Origin: Tumebacillus flagellatus
GTDB lineage: Bacteria > Bacillota > Bacilli > Tumebacillales > Tumebacillaceae
Length of the DNA: 56,902 bases
Assembly: GCF_000714935.1 (NCBI RefSeq)
Contig: NZ_JMIR01000027.1
Span: forward strand, 1-56,902
Direction: 5' to 3'
Shown: one piece after another, positions 1 through 8,707 of the stretch
Position numbering within the stretch: position 1 is the first letter of the stretch
How the letters are laid out: each line of letters opens with the position of its first letter
Program-made: the position numbers and the translations under genes
Notes under the pieces: model-generated
Told to the model about the DNA's origin: nothing
Databases searched by the model: none
The model's input: the letters and a program-made list of their open reading frames with translations, nothing else

Positions 1-67
1 AAAAAGACACCCCCTAAAATAGATTACCATTGAGGGGTCTTTTCTCAATGTCTATTTTAAGGGGGGC
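1..67 (-). terminator. Long imperfect palindrome / terminator after mtnD
   Basis: Two arms of about 24 bases (plus-strand 10-34 and about 44-66) are near-perfect inverted copies around a short loop, and on the minus strand the stem is followed by a run of T at positions 1-5. It sits 28 bases past the mtnD stop and is the obvious end of the mtnWXBD transcript. The arms are unusually long for a simple terminator, so a relic of a small mobile repeat is an alternative. Confidence 0.7.
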
Positions 68-94
68 ACATCACATCCATCGAGAGGCTCGTTC

Positions 95-649
95 TTACAA
101 AACTTTCGCTTTATCCGCCGGGATCAAGCTTTCATCATACACCGCAACCCAGCCGTCCTTGGATTCAAAGATGCGGATCGCTTTGACTTTGCGCAGGTCG
201 GTGAGGGTGAACCAGTGGCGGGTGTACGCCGGGACGGAGATCAGGTCGCCCGGGTAGAGGATCACGTCAAAGTACATGTCGTCCTTCGGCCCTTTGATCG
301 TGAAGATGCCTTCGCCGTCGACGATGAAGCGCACTTCGTCTTCCGTATGGTGATGCTCTTCCACGAACTTCACGAGCAGGTCTTCGATACCCGGGGTTTG
401 CTTCGAGAGCACCACGATGTCCTGCGATTGGTAGCCGCGCTTCGCCGACAGCGCTTTGATCTCTTCGCCGAACACGTCGATGATCGCTTGCTGCAGCTCC
501 GGAGTCACTTCGTAGGAGTCTTTCAACTCGCCTTGCAGACGGGAGATGTCCCAGTTTTCGTAGATGATGCCTTGGGATTCCAGGTAGTTCGCGACGTTCT
601 CGGTTCCTTCAATCAGCTCTTGCGATTCAACAAAACGGATCACTGCCAT
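95..649 (-). CDS. mtnD: Acireductone dioxygenase
   Basis: 184 residues, full length for the cupin-fold acireductone dioxygenase family. With Fe2+ the enzyme converts the acireductone of the methionine salvage pathway to 2-keto-4-methylthiobutyrate plus formate; with Ni2+ it takes the off-pathway route that makes CO. The metal-binding signature EEHHHTEDEVRF lies in the middle, followed by a second cupin motif with PAYTRHWF. A GGAGG ribosome site lies about 10 bases before the ATG. It is the last gene of the mtnWXBD run, 35 bases after mtnB, and its product feeds the MtnE transamination that closes the cycle. Cytoplasmic. Confidence 0.95.
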   Translation of the reverse strand: MAVIRFVESQELIEGTENVANYLESQGIIYENWDISRLQGELKDSYEVTPELQQAIIDVFGEEIKALSAKRGYQSQDIVVLSKQTPGIEDLLVKFVEEHHHTEDEVRFIVDGEGIFTIKGPKDDMYFDVILYPGDLISVPAYTRHWFTLTDLRKVKAIRIFESKDGWVAVYDESLIPADKAKVL

Positions 650-684
650 AGTTGAATACCCTCCTCAAGTCTCCTCAGTATATC

Positions 685-1344
685 TTAGAGAGCCGCCGCT
701 GCCAGCGCGTTGCCTTGCAGGGTCAGCTTCAAGAACAAGTTGTGGAACATCCACTCAAACGCCTCCAGATGGCGTTTCGCGGCAAACACGTTCTCGCCCC
801 ATGCGGTGATCCCGTGGTTGCGAATCAACACCGCCGGCACGCGCGGGTCGAGCACGTCGCCGATCTCCGCCGCGAGCTTCGGGATGTCGGCCCAGTTCTC
901 CACGATCGGAATCTCAATCGCCGCGTTCTCTTCCCAAATGTTCAGCGCTTTGATCAGCTCCAACCCCTGAATCCGCACGCGGCCACGCTCGAACATCAAG
1001 TCGGAAATCAAGTTGTTGTACTGCGTGTGCACATGCAGGCACGCCCCCGCGTTCGGTACGCGCTTGTAGACTTCCGCGTGAATCAGCGTCTCCGCCGACG
1101 GCTTCAAGCTCGTCGGCTCCAGCGCTTTGGAGTCGGCGTCCACCACGAGGAAATCGTGAACGGTGAGGTTTTCCTTGTCCTTGCCGCTCGCCGTGACCGC
1201 AAACGCCAACGGCTCCCCGCTCAATTTGACAGACAAATTGCCCGACGTCGCCGGGAACCAGCCCTTCTCTGCAAAGTTTTTCGCCGCGTCCACGAGCTCT
1301 ACAACCGTACGGATGCGATCTTCTTGCTTAAATGCGTAGGTCAT
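685..1344 (-). CDS. mtnB: Methylthioribulose-1-phosphate dehydratase
   Basis: 219 residues, class II aldolase/adducin fold. It removes water from 5-methylthioribulose-1-phosphate to give 2,3-diketo-5-methylthiopentyl-1-phosphate, the substrate of MtnW. Visible landmarks are PATSGNLSVK near residue 31, the acidic segment SAETLIHAE near 83, the zinc-ligand motif HVHTQYN near 104 and RNHGITAWG near 172. The start overlaps the last 17 bases of mtnX, and a GGGGGAGG ribosome site lies inside mtnX, which suggests translational coupling. Cytoplasmic. Confidence 0.94.
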   Translation of the reverse strand: MTYAFKQEDRIRTVVELVDAAKNFAEKGWFPATSGNLSVKLSGEPLAFAVTASGKDKENLTVHDFLVVDADSKALEPTSLKPSAETLIHAEVYKRVPNAGACLHVHTQYNNLISDLMFERGRVRIQGLELIKALNIWEENAAIEIPIVENWADIPKLAAEIGDVLDPRVPAVLIRNHGITAWGENVFAAKRHLEAFEWMFHNLFLKLTLQGNALAAAAL

Positions 1345-2011
1345 TGGAAACCTCCCCCTTCACGATTTTTTGCAGTACCTCGATGACGTCATAAAACGTC
1401 GAGAACGGCGCATGCGCAAGCCCGAGGGCTTCACAGTCCTTCAGCAATTTCGAGCGAGCGATCACGAAATCGGCGAGCTTTGCCGCCTGCAGATCGGTGA
1501 TCGAGTCGCCGATGACGATCTTGTAGACGTCTTCATCCGGGAATTGACGCAGCACCGACGGCTTGCACATGCCGCAGCCGTTCCGGCAGTGCTCATCGCA
1601 CGCATGCGGCCACGTCACTTCAATCGTTCCTCCGGAGAAGTCGCTGCCGTTGCAATAGATCGGGTTCTCAATGGCAAACGGCGCCAACAACGGCTTCACA
1701 AAAAAATCAATGCCGCCGCTCGTCACCCAGAAATCGATCCCTTGTTCCTTGCAAAACTCCAAAAACTCCGGGAACCCGCTGCGAATCACCGCCACTTCCT
1801 GTGCATAAGCGGCAACGTCGTCGCGCAGGGCGGAGGAGATGCCCGCAAACATCCGGCCGACGCCGGTCTGAATGGGAATCTCTTGGTTTAAAATTTGGTC
1901 CTTGGTGGTCTCCCAACCCGGTGCCCCGAACTTCTCCATGATCGTGATGATCATGTCGCGCTCGGTGATCGTCCCGTCAAAGTCACAGAAGATGGCGATG
2001 CGTTTGCTCAT
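1328..2011 (-). CDS. mtnX: 2-hydroxy-3-keto-5-methylthiopentenyl-1-phosphate phosphatase
   Basis: 227 residues, a HAD-superfamily phosphatase. It dephosphorylates the enol product of MtnW to the acireductone used by MtnD. HAD motif I is FCDFDGTITERD at the N-terminus, motif II VTSGGIDFF near residue 98, and the acidic motif IV IGDSITDLQAAK near 167. A cysteine-rich cap segment (CDEHCRNGCGMC) is present. AAGGAGACCC gives a good ribosome site, and the gene follows mtnW by 25 bases. The MtnW plus MtnX pair is the Bacillus-type solution; other bacteria use a single MtnC. Confidence 0.94.
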   Translation of the reverse strand: MSKRIAIFCDFDGTITERDMIITIMEKFGAPGWETTKDQILNQEIPIQTGVGRMFAGISSALRDDVAAYAQEVAVIRSGFPEFLEFCKEQGIDFWVTSGGIDFFVKPLLAPFAIENPIYCNGSDFSGGTIEVTWPHACDEHCRNGCGMCKPSVLRQFPDEDVYKIVIGDSITDLQAAKLADFVIARSKLLKDCEALGLAHAPFSTFYDVIEVLQKIVKGEVSNDLRI

Positions 2012-2036
2012 GGGTCTCCTTCTTTCTAATTAGGGT

Positions 2037-3269
2037 CTATTTTTCAGACGGGTTGCCCCACAGTTCGAGGGCCGTCTTGAGCTCTTGAGAAGTTTCCGCC
2101 GCTTCGGAGAGGGTCTTGCCGCCCACAACCGCGTCGATTGCCGCCACAAACGCGCGTCCGCCCGCTGCCGATCCGCCCGGATGTCCGTGCACGCCGCCGC
2201 CCGCGTTGATGATCTGGTCGTTGCCCAGATCGCGGTACAGATACGGCACCAATCCCGGATGGATGCCGGCGCTCGGAACCGGAATCGCGCGCTTGAGATC
2301 CCCGCGCGGTTCGGTGAGAGCTTGAGCAATTTTCAGCGTTTCACCGCGCTCCAGCGCCACGGAGCCATACGCGGACGGATACAAACCGATGTCCGCTCCG
2401 GCGATGCGCATCAATTGACCCAGCAGAACGTTTGCCGCCACGCCGTACTGTTCCGACGGATACAACGCGCCCGCGAGTGCCGGGTGCGCCATGATCGGAA
2501 CGTTGATGCGCGGGTCTTCCGCCAAACGCTGCAACACATCATAGCCGAACGTCAACACGTTCAACAACAAGGCAGAAGCGCCGGCGTCGACCGCCCGACG
2601 GGCTTTTTCAAAAATCTCCGTGACCGGCCCTGTCAAATTCGCCGCATAGAGCGTGAACTTGCCGGTTTCCTGCTGCGCGCGCTCTGCAGCCGCACGGCAA
2701 GCCGCAATGCGTTTTTCAAACGGCGCGTACGTCTCGTCAAAGAAAATCTCGTCGTCCTTGACCAAGTCCACGCCCCCGAGCGCTTGCTGATAGAAGTGTT
2801 CCGCCAGCGTCTCCGTGTCATAGCCGATGACCGACTTGAAGATGCTCATGAGCAGCGGTCGGTCGTACGCGTTCAACGTCTCGCGCAGCCCTTCGATGCC
2901 GAATTTCGGACCGGGGAAGCGGGAAGCGAACTGCGGCGGCAATTCGATGTCCACGAGGCGGATCATGCCGTCCATCGAAAGTTTGCCAAACACAGACGTC
3001 AACAGCGCCGGGATGTCCGGTGTGAAGTTGATCGTCGGGTACGCGATGGTGAGCAGGGCTTTTTCCAGCCCGTTGGCCGTTGTTCCCAGCTCTTTCACGT
3101 CGGCGACGTGACCGAGGTGTTTTTGCATCGCGCCTTTGCGAGCGGCCGGCAAATCGGTCCACGAGCCGACGGTGAGGCCGACGGCGATCCCGTTGGCTTT
3201 CTTCAACCAGTCGGTGCCCGGTTTGCCGTGCGCAAGATACGTAACGTGAACGAATTCTGCTGTCGTCAT
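2037..3269 (-). CDS. mtnW: 2,3-diketo-5-methylthiopentyl-1-phosphate enolase (RuBisCO-like)
   Basis: 410 residues, full length for type IV RuBisCO-like enolases. It enolises 2,3-diketo-5-methylthiopentyl-1-phosphate. The carbamylated-lysine and metal motif reads LVKDDEIFFDETY near residue 173, and the phosphate-binding GGGVHGHPGGSAAGG lies near the C-terminus, both typical of the family. It is the first gene after the SAM riboswitch, with GAGGAGACC as its ribosome site, so expression of the whole mtnWXBD unit should rise when S-adenosylmethionine is low. Cytoplasmic. Confidence 0.95.
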   Translation of the reverse strand: MTTAEFVHVTYLAHGKPGTDWLKKANGIAVGLTVGSWTDLPAARKGAMQKHLGHVADVKELGTTANGLEKALLTIAYPTINFTPDIPALLTSVFGKLSMDGMIRLVDIELPPQFASRFPGPKFGIEGLRETLNAYDRPLLMSIFKSVIGYDTETLAEHFYQQALGGVDLVKDDEIFFDETYAPFEKRIAACRAAAERAQQETGKFTLYAANLTGPVTEIFEKARRAVDAGASALLLNVLTFGYDVLQRLAEDPRINVPIMAHPALAGALYPSEQYGVAANVLLGQLMRIAGADIGLYPSAYGSVALERGETLKIAQALTEPRGDLKRAIPVPSAGIHPGLVPYLYRDLGNDQIINAGGGVHGHPGGSAAGGRAFVAAIDAVVGGKTLSEAAETSQELKTALELWGNPSEK

Positions 3270-3309
3270 AGAAAAAGGTCTCCTCTCGATTCGAAACTCA
3301 TGAATCCAT

Positions 3310-3345
3310 AAAAAAGCCTCTTTCTAATGACGACAAGAAAGAGGC
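3310..3345 (-). terminator. Riboswitch-controlled terminator before mtnW
   Basis: Stem GCCTCTTTC / GAAAGAGGC (3316-3324 and 3337-3345) followed on the minus strand by six T. It lies directly after the SAM-I aptamer and 40 bases before the mtnW start, so it is the expression platform that stops transcription when SAM is bound. Confidence 0.9.
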
Positions 3346-3371
3346 GTTGCTTATAGCATAAGCATCCGTGC

Positions 3372-3493
3372 CTCTTATCTTTCAGGAACCATGAAACTTG
3401 GTGTATTCCTGTAGGAGTTAGCACCGTGTATCACCATGGATACCGGTTGCCGGGCGTCATCGGGCCAGTCCCTCCGCCTGCTCTGGATAAGAA
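3372..3493 (-). promoter_or_regulatory. SAM-I (S-box) riboswitch aptamer
   Basis: Read on the minus strand, the segment holds the S-box consensus in order: P1 left arm TCTTATCC, the purine-rich kink-turn region, GGAGGGACTGGCCCGATGA, CCCGGCAACC, GGTGCTAA, TTCCTG, and GATAAGAG closing P1 at 3372-3379. This is the complete four-way-junction aptamer. It precedes a terminator hairpin and mtnW, so it is an OFF switch for methionine salvage in response to SAM. Confidence 0.95.
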
Positions 3494-3581
3494 GTTCGTG
3501 CATGAATATTACAATTGTCTTGCAACTAGAGAATAATATTACAGGGTGTCCCCCCTTCTGTCAATTCTTTTTTGGGAGACG

Positions 3582-4748
3582 TTACAGAGTACATTTTACC
3601 ATTCGATCGACCGCTTCTTGCAAGCGCTGTTCCGAAGTCAGAAGCCCGACGCGCACATAGCCTTCGCCGCTTTCGCCGAAGCCGACGCCGGGTGCCACCA
3701 TGACGTGCGCTTTCTCCAACAGCGTGTCGGAAAACTGCCACGACGTGAAACCGCTTGGCACCGGCACCCAGGTGAAGAACGAACCCTTCGGCATCAGAAC
3801 ATCCCAGCCCGCGTCGCGCAACCCGCCGACAAACACGTCGCGGCGGCGCTGGTACGTCGCAGCCAGATCGTGCACGCAATCTTGCGGAGCGTTCAGCGCC
3901 GTGATCGCCGCGCGTTGGATGAACGCCGGAAGCGAGACGTAGTAATGGTCTTGGATCAAGTTGATCGCCGCGATGACGTCCTTGTTCCCCAGCGCGAATC
4001 CGACACGCCATCCTGCCATGTTGTACGTTTTGGAGAGCGTGTAGAATTCCACGCCGACTTCCTTGGCACCCTCTGCTTGCAGGAACGACACCGGTTTCTC
4101 GCCGTCAAAGCCGATCGCGCCGTATGCGAAGTCGGAGGCGACGACGATGTTGTGCTTGCGTGCGAATTCGATCGTATCTTCATAGAAGGAAAGCGGCGCG
4201 GTCGCGGAGGTCGGGTTGTTCGGGTAGTTCAAGAACATGATCTTCGCTTTGTCCAGCTTGTCCTGCGGAATCTGCGAGTAGTCCGGGAGAAACGCGTTCT
4301 CGCGCAAGAGCGGCATCATCACCATCTCCGCTTGCGCCAGCGCCACGCCCGACCAGTAATCCGGGTAGCCCGGGTCCGGCACGAGCACGGCGTCGCCGGG
4401 GTTGCAGAGGCAAACCGGAAGTTCGACGAGGCCGGTCTTGCCGCCGAACAGAATCGCCACTTCGGTCGCCGGGTCGAGGTCGACGTTGAACTCGCGCTTG
4501 TACCAATCGGCGATGGCGATCTTCAATTCAATCATGCCCGCAAACGGCGGGTACTTGTGCGTCACCGGGTCGAGCACTTCGGTGCGCAGGGATTCGACGA
4601 TATGCGGCGGCGTCGGCAAATCCGGGTTGCCTTGGCCGAGGTTGATCACGTCATGACCGGCTGCGATGGATTGGTTGACTTTCGCCACCATCGAAGAAAA
4701 AAACTGCGTCGGCAACGCTTTCAGACGGTCCGCTTGCTTTATGTTCAT
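3582..4748 (-). CDS. mtnE: Methionine-salvage aminotransferase
   Basis: 388 residues, a class I PLP-dependent aminotransferase that matches the Bacillus MtnE (YkrV) pattern throughout. It transaminates 2-keto-4-methylthiobutyrate to methionine, the last step of the salvage cycle. Family landmarks are NLGQGNPDLPTPPHIVE near residue 36, PGYPDYW near 122, LNYPNNPTSA near 172 and the PLP-lysine motif TLSKTYNMAGWR near 230. It lies upstream of the SAM riboswitch on the same strand, so it is either read separately from mtnWXBD or reads into the riboswitch-controlled terminator. Confidence 0.9.
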   Translation of the reverse strand: MNIKQADRLKALPTQFFSSMVAKVNQSIAAGHDVINLGQGNPDLPTPPHIVESLRTEVLDPVTHKYPPFAGMIELKIAIADWYKREFNVDLDPATEVAILFGGKTGLVELPVCLCNPGDAVLVPDPGYPDYWSGVALAQAEMVMMPLLRENAFLPDYSQIPQDKLDKAKIMFLNYPNNPTSATAPLSFYEDTIEFARKHNIVVASDFAYGAIGFDGEKPVSFLQAEGAKEVGVEFYTLSKTYNMAGWRVGFALGNKDVIAAINLIQDHYYVSLPAFIQRAAITALNAPQDCVHDLAATYQRRRDVFVGGLRDAGWDVLMPKGSFFTWVPVPSGFTSWQFSDTLLEKAHVMVAPGVGFGESGEGYVRVGLLTSEQRLQEAVDRMVKCTL

Positions 4749-4814
4749 GGGAAAAAGAGACCCCTTTCAATAAAAATAACTCTCCTCACTATACCGCTAT
4801 CTTTGCCGAAAGAA

Positions 4815-4853
4815 AAGCAAAAAGACAGCACTTCCCGAGGGAATGTGCTGTCT
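4815..4853 (-). terminator. Intrinsic terminator of the C39-like gene
   Basis: Stem AGACAGCAC / GTGCTGTCT (4823-4831 and 4845-4853) followed on the minus strand by a T-rich tail, 17 bases past the stop of the upstream gene. Confidence 0.85.
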
Positions 4854-4869
4854 GTTCATCCAATTCTGA

Positions 4870-5508
4870 TTACTGGTAGTAGACCACGCCGCGGTACGGG
4901 GTGTAGGAGAGACCGGTGTAGTAGGTCAGCGCACGGGTGACGCCGCCAGCCGGGTCTTTGATGGTGAAGTCAGCTGCAGCGGTGCCGGAGTTTGCGTAAC
5001 CGGAGATGACGACGAAGTGCGTGCCGCCGGCCGGCTTGTTCATGCCGACGATGTACGGACGGCCGAGATCCAGAGCGGCTTTCGCTGCGGAGTAAACGGT
5101 CGACCATGCGGTCGGGGAAGAAGTGGTCACGTGGTTGACGATGCCTGCGCCTGCTTTGGTAACGGCATCGCCGTAGACCAACGGGCAAGCCGAGGAGCCC
5201 ATCTTGGAGTTCAAAGTACCCGGGTCGATGGAAACGCCGTAGTATTTGAAGACCATCGCCGTAGAGGTCAAGGTGCAACCGGAAGCGGAGATCGTGTCAC
5301 CGCAAGATTGCATGGTCGTGGAGCTCCAGGTTTGGCCGGATTGGCTGTAGAGCGGCACCGCCAGCGAGACGGCTTCCGGAGCGACGACGCCCATTTGGAT
5401 GCCGGCTTGGTTAACTTGCGGAGCGAGATCGTTGTTCGTAGACGCCATTGCGACTTGAGTGGTCAGAGCCAAAGAGGCTGCGACGATGGCAAGAAGTTTC
5501 TTATTCAT
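4870..5508 (-). CDS. Secreted C39-like (papain-fold) peptidase-family protein
   Basis: 212 residues with a Sec signal peptide (MNKKLLAIVAASLALTTQ, likely cut after AMA). The mature part resembles the peptidase C39-like family: the nucleophile region is SGCTLTSTAMVFKYYG, a histidine follows in GTHFVVISGY and an aspartate in IKDPAGG, giving a Cys-His-Asp order. This suggests a secreted cysteine protease or amidase, but the substrate is unknown. It forms its own unit: its terminator follows directly, and the neighbours are mtnE and a lipoprotein gene. I am confident of the export and less so of catalytic activity. Confidence 0.75.
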   Translation of the reverse strand: MNKKLLAIVAASLALTTQVAMASTNNDLAPQVNQAGIQMGVVAPEAVSLAVPLYSQSGQTWSSTTMQSCGDTISASGCTLTSTAMVFKYYGVSIDPGTLNSKMGSSACPLVYGDAVTKAGAGIVNHVTTSSPTAWSTVYSAAKAALDLGRPYIVGMNKPAGGTHFVVISGYANSGTAAADFTIKDPAGGVTRALTYYTGLSYTPYRGVVYYQ

Positions 5509-5604
5509 TGTAAAACCTCCCTTTGTTTTGTAAGTTTATTATATAATGCGAAACTGTCCTTTTCAATAGGCTTTTACTAGTATGCATATTTTCATAACAC
5601 AAAT

Positions 5605-5640
5605 AAAAAAGAGCCCCTCCTCGTTCGTGAGGAAGGGCTC
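5605..5640 (-). terminator. Intrinsic terminator of the PCYCGC lipoprotein gene
   Basis: Stem GAGCCCTTCCTC / GAGGAGGGGCTC around ACGAAC, then a T run on the minus strand, immediately after the stop at 5649. Confidence 0.9.
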
Positions 5641-5648
5641 AAGTGTGT

Positions 5649-6161
5649 TCATGAAGTTTGCGGCATCGGGGTCGGCGTCGGCTTTGCGTAGCCTTCTTTG
5701 TATTTGGTGTCGATGACGTTGCGAATGTCGAGCACCGACTTGCCGTCTTGTTTGAGTTGCGCCGATTCGAGCGTGATATTCATGCAGGTGTCGCAACGGG
5801 TGCCGTGGTCATCCCAGACGACCGTGCCGTCCGGTTTGACTTCGTGGATGAAGCACGACATGTTGCTCATGTGGCCGGCGCTTTGACCGCAGCCGCAATA
5901 GCACGGCATCTGGTTGACGAGATCGCGGTTGGCGGCTGCCGTTTTGTAGGCGGTGACGATCTTCGGATTCGCGTTGGCGAGGAACGTCGGCAAGTCGGTC
6001 AACGATTTCGTTTCCTCTTGAATGTCGCCGCTTGCGACTTGGTGTTGATGTTCGTTCAATTGGACGGCGTTTTTGTCGCTCCCCGTCTGTGCGGCGGAAC
6101 AACCCGCCAGCAGAATGATCGAGGCCGAGAGCACGCCGATGGCCGTATGCGTAAATTTCAT
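5649..6161 (-). CDS. PCYCGC-motif lipoprotein
   Basis: 170 residues. The N-terminus is a lipoprotein signal peptide with lipobox LLAGC (cysteine near residue 20), so the protein is anchored outside the membrane. The conserved motif PCYCGCGQSAGHMSN lies near residue 87, followed by CFIHE and a second cysteine pair in RCDTCMNI. This is the signature of a Bacillota lipoprotein family of unknown function; the cysteines and histidines suggest metal or redox binding. It sits downstream of the cadmium/zinc ATPase and near the CcdA/thioredoxin pair, which fits a role in extracytoplasmic thiol or metal chemistry, but this is inference. Confidence 0.82.
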   Translation of the reverse strand: MKFTHTAIGVLSASIILLAGCSAAQTGSDKNAVQLNEHQHQVASGDIQEETKSLTDLPTFLANANPKIVTAYKTAAANRDLVNQMPCYCGCGQSAGHMSNMSCFIHEVKPDGTVVWDDHGTRCDTCMNITLESAQLKQDGKSVLDIRNVIDTKYKEGYAKPTPTPMPQTS

Positions 6162-6218
6162 CGCAAGAGGTCCTCCTCAAAAAGTAGTACGTTTCATTCT
6201 AGTTTCATTACGCGAATT

Positions 6219-8687
6219 TTAAACCTGCTGGCGTTGGCGCAGCAGACGCATACCGTTGGCGATGACGATCAGCGCGGCTCCGGTGTCGGCGAAGACCGCC
6301 ATCCACAGATTGGAGAGGCCGGCGAACGTCAGCGCGAGAAACAGCACTTTCACGCCGAGCGAGAACCAGATGTTCTGCTTGATCACGCGAAGCGCGCGGC
6401 GGCTGAGCGAGATGGCGAACGGCACTTTTTGCAGATCGTCCGACATCAGCACGAGGTCGGCCGTCTCCAGCGCCACGTCGGTGCCCGCCCCGCCCATCGC
6501 AATCCCGATGTCGGCAGCCGCCAACGCCGGAGCGTCATTGAGACCGTCTCCGATCATGCCGACGGGCCCGTGCGTTTTTTTCAGCGATTGGATGGCGCGG
6601 AGCTTGTCTTCGGGAAGCAGGTCGGCGAACACGTCCTGAAGCGGCAGAGCGGACGCGATGCTGCGGGCGACGCGCTCATGGTCGCCGGTGAGCATCACGA
6701 GATGCGAGACGCCGGCGGCGCTCACTTGCACAAGCGCGGCTTCCGACTCTTCGCGCAACACGTCCGCCATCGCGATCAAGCCTTGGATGCGGTGTTCGTC
6801 GGCGAGCAGCACCACGGTGCGACCGAGATCTTGGTGTTGCCGGATCAGCTCCGAAACTTCTGCTTCAATAAGATACGACTCCGCAAGCCACGAAGGGCTG
6901 CCGATGCGGTAGGTCTTGCCGTTGACATCGCCTCGGGCCCCCTTGCCTGCAAGAGCTTGGAACCGCTGAACGGTCGGCAACGGGTTCGGATCGAGCTCTT
7001 GGAAGTGCGCCACAATCGCCCTTGCCAGCGGATGTTCGGAGCGCGATTCCAACGCCGCCGCCACGGGCAGCACTTCGTCCGGCGCGAAGTCGCCGAGCGG
7101 TTCCAGTTGGACGACGCGCGGTTTGCCTTGGGTGAGCGTGCCGGTTTTGTCAAACGCGAGCGTTTGCAGAGAGCCCGTCTGCTCCAAAATCCCGCCGCCC
7201 TTGATCAGCACGCCGTTGCGGGCGGCGTTGCCGATCGCCGCGACGATGGAGACGGGCGTGGAGATAACGAGCGCGCACGGGCAGGCGATGACAAGCAAAA
7301 CCAACGCTTTGTAGAGCCAGTCGTGGAAACTGCCGAAGCCAAGCAAGGGCGGGACGATGGAAATCAGCACGGCGAGCAAGACGACGAGCGGCGTGTAGTA
7401 CGCGGCAAAGCGGTCGACGAACTGTTGCGACGGGGCTTTTTGCGCTTGGGCTTCTTCGACGAGGTGGATCATCCGCTGGATGGTGGAATCCTCGACGCGC
7501 TTGGTGACGCGAAATTCGAACGCGCCCTGCTCATTGAGCGATCCGGCATAGACCGCATCGCCGGGCTGTTTGAAGACCGGAATCGACTCTCCGGTCACCG
7601 CCGCTTGGTTGACGTGCGACGACCCGTCGGTCAGCACGCCGTCCATCGCGATGCGCTCACCGGGACGCACGATCAGAATGTCGCCGACGCGCAACTCGTG
7701 CAGCGGCAACAGTACTTCCGAACCGTTTCGGCGCACCAACGCCTGTTTGGGCGTCACGTTCATCAGATCGCGAATCGAGCGGCGGGTGCGTTCCATCGTG
7801 CGGGCTTGCAGCCAGTTGCCGACGGCAAACAGGAACACCACGGCGGCGCCTTCCGACCACTGCCCGATGACGGCGGCGCCGATCGCCGCGACTGTCATGA
7901 GAAAGTTCATGTCGAGCGTCCACGACTTCAGCGCAAACAGCCCGGCACGCGCGGCGTAAAACCCGCCGCTGAGAATCGAGATCAGATACAGCCAAACGGC
8001 GAGCGACGGGGAGAAGTTCCCGTACTCCAGCACCATCCCGCCCGCAAGCAGTACGCCGGAAACGACGGTCAGCACCGTGCGCAACCGGCGCGTCGAAGAG
8101 CCTTGCGCCAGTGCGGTGCTTGCTTCCCCGTCGAGCGTTGAGTCCACCAGTGTGGGTTGGTAGCCGACTTGGGAGACCGCTTTGGCAATTGCGCCGAGTT
8201 CAGCGGATGCGGCGGTGTGGATGACGGTCATCTTGGTCGTGCTGAAATTCACGTCGACGGCGCGAACGCCGTCCAACTTGCTCACCACGCGCTGCACCGT
8301 GCGGGCACATTCCCCGCAATCCATCCCGTCCACCAAAAAAACCGACTTGGCCTCGTCCGGTTTCAACTCGTCCGCCGCAACGGGAGACTCCCCGGAGACC
8401 ATCGCCAACTCCTCAAACCCGTGCGATCCTGGCTCCGTTTCACAGCAAGAACCTGTCGAACAACAGGACGATTCCGGCGCTTCGGAGAGCACGACGAGTT
8501 CATCCGCCCCGTGCTCGCTCTCGCAGCAAGAACTTGACGAGCAACACGTTGAACCGGCCGTTTCGGAGAGGACGACGAATTCGTCCGATCCCTCACCGCC
8601 ATGAGTATGATGATGATCGTGCGCATGATCATGGCGATGGTGATGGTCATGTCCATGCCCTTCATGAGAATGTCGATGTTCGCCCAT
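6219..8687 (-). CDS. cadA: Heavy-metal (Zn/Cd/Co) P1B-type ATPase with a metal-rich N-terminal tail
   Basis: 822 residues. Residues 4-29 hold 15 histidines. Residues 34-87 are two 27-residue repeats, each containing VVLSE and a CC-x4-CC cluster, with a third decayed copy to about residue 102. A heavy-metal-associated domain follows with GMDCGEC at 121-127. The pump core has the CPC motif in IACPCALV, the phosphorylation site DKTGTLTQG and the hinge MIGDGLNDAPA. The CPC core and the cotranscribed CadC-type repressor indicate efflux of Zn2+, Cd2+ or Co2+ across the membrane. The gene starts 20 bases after the regulator. The long acceptor tail is richer than in textbook CadA and may buffer or sense metal. 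Substrate assignment within Zn/Cd/Co/Pb is uncertain. Confidence 0.93.
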   Translation of the reverse strand: MGEHRHSHEGHGHDHHHRHDHAHDHHHTHGGEGSDEFVVLSETAGSTCCSSSSCCESEHGADELVVLSEAPESSCCSTGSCCETEPGSHGFEELAMVSGESPVAADELKPDEAKSVFLVDGMDCGECARTVQRVVSKLDGVRAVDVNFSTTKMTVIHTAASAELGAIAKAVSQVGYQPTLVDSTLDGEASTALAQGSSTRRLRTVLTVVSGVLLAGGMVLEYGNFSPSLAVWLYLISILSGGFYAARAGLFALKSWTLDMNFLMTVAAIGAAVIGQWSEGAAVVFLFAVGNWLQARTMERTRRSIRDLMNVTPKQALVRRNGSEVLLPLHELRVGDILIVRPGERIAMDGVLTDGSSHVNQAAVTGESIPVFKQPGDAVYAGSLNEQGAFEFRVTKRVEDSTIQRMIHLVEEAQAQKAPSQQFVDRFAAYYTPLVVLLAVLISIVPPLLGFGSFHDWLYKALVLLVIACPCALVISTPVSIVAAIGNAARNGVLIKGGGILEQTGSLQTLAFDKTGTLTQGKPRVVQLEPLGDFAPDEVLPVAAALESRSEHPLARAIVAHFQELDPNPLPTVQRFQALAGKGARGDVNGKTYRIGSPSWLAESYLIEAEVSELIRQHQDLGRTVVLLADEHRIQGLIAMADVLREESEAALVQVSAAGVSHLVMLTGDHERVARSIASALPLQDVFADLLPEDKLRAIQSLKKTHGPVGMIGDGLNDAPALAAADIGIAMGGAGTDVALETADLVLMSDDLQKVPFAISLSRRALRVIKQNIWFSLGVKVLFLALTFAGLSNLWMAVFADTGAALIVIANGMRLLRQRQQV

Positions 8688-8707
8688 CTGCTCTCCGCCC
8701 TTCCCGA

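Noticed and set aside
2085-3311. 408-codon open frame on the plus strand
   Set aside because: Opposite mtnW, which has unmistakable RuBisCO-like motifs; it would run into the riboswitch terminator region.
5658-8141. 827-codon open frame on the plus strand
   Set aside because: It is antisense to the metal ATPase and PCYCGC genes; the translation is Arg/His-rich and has no domain, as expected of the shadow of G+C-rich codons.
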